A stretch of DNA of 64,000 nt from assembly GCF_018691265.1 (NCBI RefSeq), contig NW_024881295.1, positions 21,752,243 to 21,816,242 of the forward strand, in the 5' to 3' direction. How positions within the stretch are numbered: the stretch's first letter is position 1; each line of letters starts with the position of its first letter. Below the pieces are notes generated by a model, which had not been told where the DNA came from, did no database searches, and saw only the letters and a list, made by a program, of their open reading frames with translations. This DNA is from Tyto alba. Lineage: Eukaryota; Chordata; Aves; Strigiformes; Tytonidae. The position numbers were made by a program, and so were the translations under genes. Of the stretch, positions 61,911 to 64,000 are shown piece by piece.

Positions 61911-64000
61911 TTCTGATAGCTCACCTCTTACACCATGGCAACATTATGACTTTAACTGAGAACTGATACTAACCACAATCTACATTTTCAGTGAAGAGTC
62001 TCTGAAGAGACACTGAAGTGCAAGTCTGATCCCTGCAAAACTAGATGGTCCGATCACTGAGACTCAGTGGGATGAATCAGTGTTGTTCCAGACTGAGGAG
62101 GTTCCCTACATTTTCTTATGAATTTCTGTGTGCCACCTGCTGCATTCTTCCTTTTCTCGATATACAGTAATATAGTGTAACAGATTGGATGACCTCGGCT
62201 CATCTGAGAACGGGTAGTCAGAATATGTGTGAATCAGTCATCTACTACTCATAAATTAACCACCCCCAAGGAAAGAATACAATCTCTTTTCAAGAGCACA
62301 TTTGTGCTGATACTGCTACCTGTTCAGGTGCTGAAACTGAGCCTCTTTTAATCAGCCTCAAGTGCCTTTACCTAAGACTGCACAAAATCAGCACTGGCAA
62401 AGATTTCTTGTTTTAAATGTAAGTTGCTAGAGAATGTTTTCATTTGTTTTATCTTTATACATTTGTGCAAGGGAAAAGATAAACTACTCTGAAGCTTACC
62501 ACCAAAATAAACATGTCTAAACTACCATAATCATAAAGCATTACATTATACAATGCAGAACCTGCTGAAATCTAAGGGGAAGATGATTTCAAACTGGCAA
62601 GTCAAGACAGTGCTTTAATTCTATTGTTATATACTGAATGGAAAAAAGTATTTGAAGCTCAATTCATAGAAAAATCAAATAATTTCTGCAGACGCCTACG
62701 AAGTCTGTGCACCTTGGTCAAGGCTTATTCTATGAAAGCAGCTAATAGTTCCAGTACTGTTCAAGTCACAGGAATATAACATGGTTGCCAATATATTGTT
62801 TTGATAGATGCAGAGGCATACCAGGAATGTCAACAATCTGTTTTCTCAAGAAAGCAAATACTGCACACACAGGTCAGTGAATAATTTCAGCAGAAAGCAG
62901 AAAAGAAGAAATACACTTACTCAGTATTCTTCCCGTAGCTCCTACGAGCAGCAGTTGAATTTGGACATAATATGAAGAACAATGTATTAAGACAATTTTC
63001 TATTGATTTTATACCACAGTCTTGCCTCGTTCCTTTTAGAGATAGACGCATTGAGCAGAAGCTGTTAACACACATTTCTAAGGAAACAAAGGAGCTAAGC
63101 ACGACTTCAAAAATAATACTTTAGTGTCGGTACATAATCTATTAACAGGACATGAATCCCTGTAAACAAGTCCTCTTGACTTACGACCTTACCAGCATGC
63201 TACCACATGGAATGCTACAAAAATGACAAGATAAAGAAACTTCACAGAAAAGAAAATAATGTTTTTGCGTCTACTAGTTTAAAGTCAGCAAGGCAATGAG
63301 AATCAGTGTTCTTAAAATTAATGTGGGTTGAAGACATAAGTCAGACTGATTTAGGACGGCTTAAAGCTATTAAACATCACAAACTGCCTTCCACAATCTA
63401 AGATTCACACCACCAAACCCTTCTCCGTATTCCCAGGGCACCACAGCATAAGGCAGAGTGAATTCACTATATTAGTCTCATGATGCACCAGTAAGGACAA
63501 TTAATCGCAGTTGCTAGTGTGCTTGTTACGGTCTTTTTAATTTTAACGCATTTTTTTCAGCATGTTCCTACTATCCCATCCAAGACGTCACCTACTTCTT
63601 TCTCCCACAAGGATCATCCCACCCATACTGTTTGCGGTGACTGTTCAATGAGATATTTAAAACACCTAAGAAAGTACCAATAAATGAGAATTTGTAAGCA
63701 CTGAGACATGTTCACCTTTCTCAGTCTCATTTTCCTATTCAGCTCATTCTTCTAATACAATTCCTACCCCTTATGCACATAAGAATACCCTCTGTATTTC
63801 TGTTTACATTGCTCTCTTCCAACATAAAACCCTTTAGGACCACAGCCAGAGACTCTCTATAAGGTATGCATACAAATTATACATGCAGTTCAATAACAAT
63901 AATACATATCTGAGTTAAGATACAAGAAACCTCTGTTGATGAAAAAAGCGTATTAGAAGATCACGTAGAAGCAGGGTTCCATCTCCACAGCCTCCCTCAA

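Larger units (their letters stand above)
57888..64000. other. KIAA1549 intron reaching the right edge
   Basis: The next upstream exon should encode the juxtamembrane segment ending near QQRQK in human (from memory). No such stretch was found, so the exon is likely beyond 64000. The region holds a C-run stretch (59588-59623), an A/C tract (61843-61910), a GC-richer patch (about 60650-61060) and an exon-like segment at 58677-58736. Confidence 0.6.

Noticed and set aside
62921..62941. 21-bp microexon-like segment with a perfect gtaagt donor on the minus strand
   Set aside because: The acceptor lacks a good pyrimidine tract. In the phase required by the next exon (0) it would read GAG CTA ... 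TGA, a stop. It could only be a poison exon, and there is no support for that.

Overview
This window is nuclear DNA from a vertebrate, almost certainly a bird. Three multi-exon genes with canonical GT/AG introns can be read, in the order ATP6V0A4 - TMEM213 - KIAA1549. From established knowledge this is the gene order of human chromosome 7q34. A CR1 retroposon 3' end with the avian/reptilian 'attctatg'-type terminus lies in a KIAA1549 intron. There are no bacterial, phage or viral features. Most long open frames are chance frames in GC-rich or intronic DNA.

Layout. Positions 480-4742 (minus strand) hold the first six coding exons of ATP6V0A4, the a4 subunit of the vacuolar H+-ATPase; the gene leaves the window on the left. 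From 4743 to about 12900 is the space between the divergent ATP6V0A4 and TMEM213 genes, with a CpG-rich, G-run-rich region at about 6.38-8.82 kb that is the best promoter candidate. Positions 12920-17014 (plus) hold the complete three-exon TMEM213 coding region (105 codons). About 17.5-26 kb is the space between two convergent genes. The last coding exon of KIAA1549 ends at 30330, and its 3' UTR runs downwards from there. Ten minus-strand coding exons of KIAA1549 (30330-57887) encode its last 581 residues. Their lengths sum to exactly 582 codons including the stop, which checks the splice model internally. No further KIAA1549 exon was recognised between 57888 and 64000.

How the genes relate. 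The V-ATPase a4 subunit belongs to proton-secreting cells such as renal intercalated cells, and TMEM213 is a small membrane protein reported from the same cells. Their head-to-head arrangement around one CpG-rich region fits shared control, but that is inference. KIAA1549 is a single-pass membrane protein of the DUF3827 family; only its cytoplasmic tail lies here.

Most interesting observations: (1) a 15-bp microexon at 52208-52222 in KIAA1549, with a perfect donor, a long polypyrimidine tract and a phase that lets it be included or skipped without a frameshift; (2) what looks like a decayed exon end kept in the intron at 43331-43427, where an Ala-to-Val codon change appears to have made a new upstream donor; (3) a possible antisense exon at 33415-33591; (4) a possible extra KIAA1549 cassette exon at 58677-58736. 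All comparisons with human proteins are from memory, without an alignment tool.
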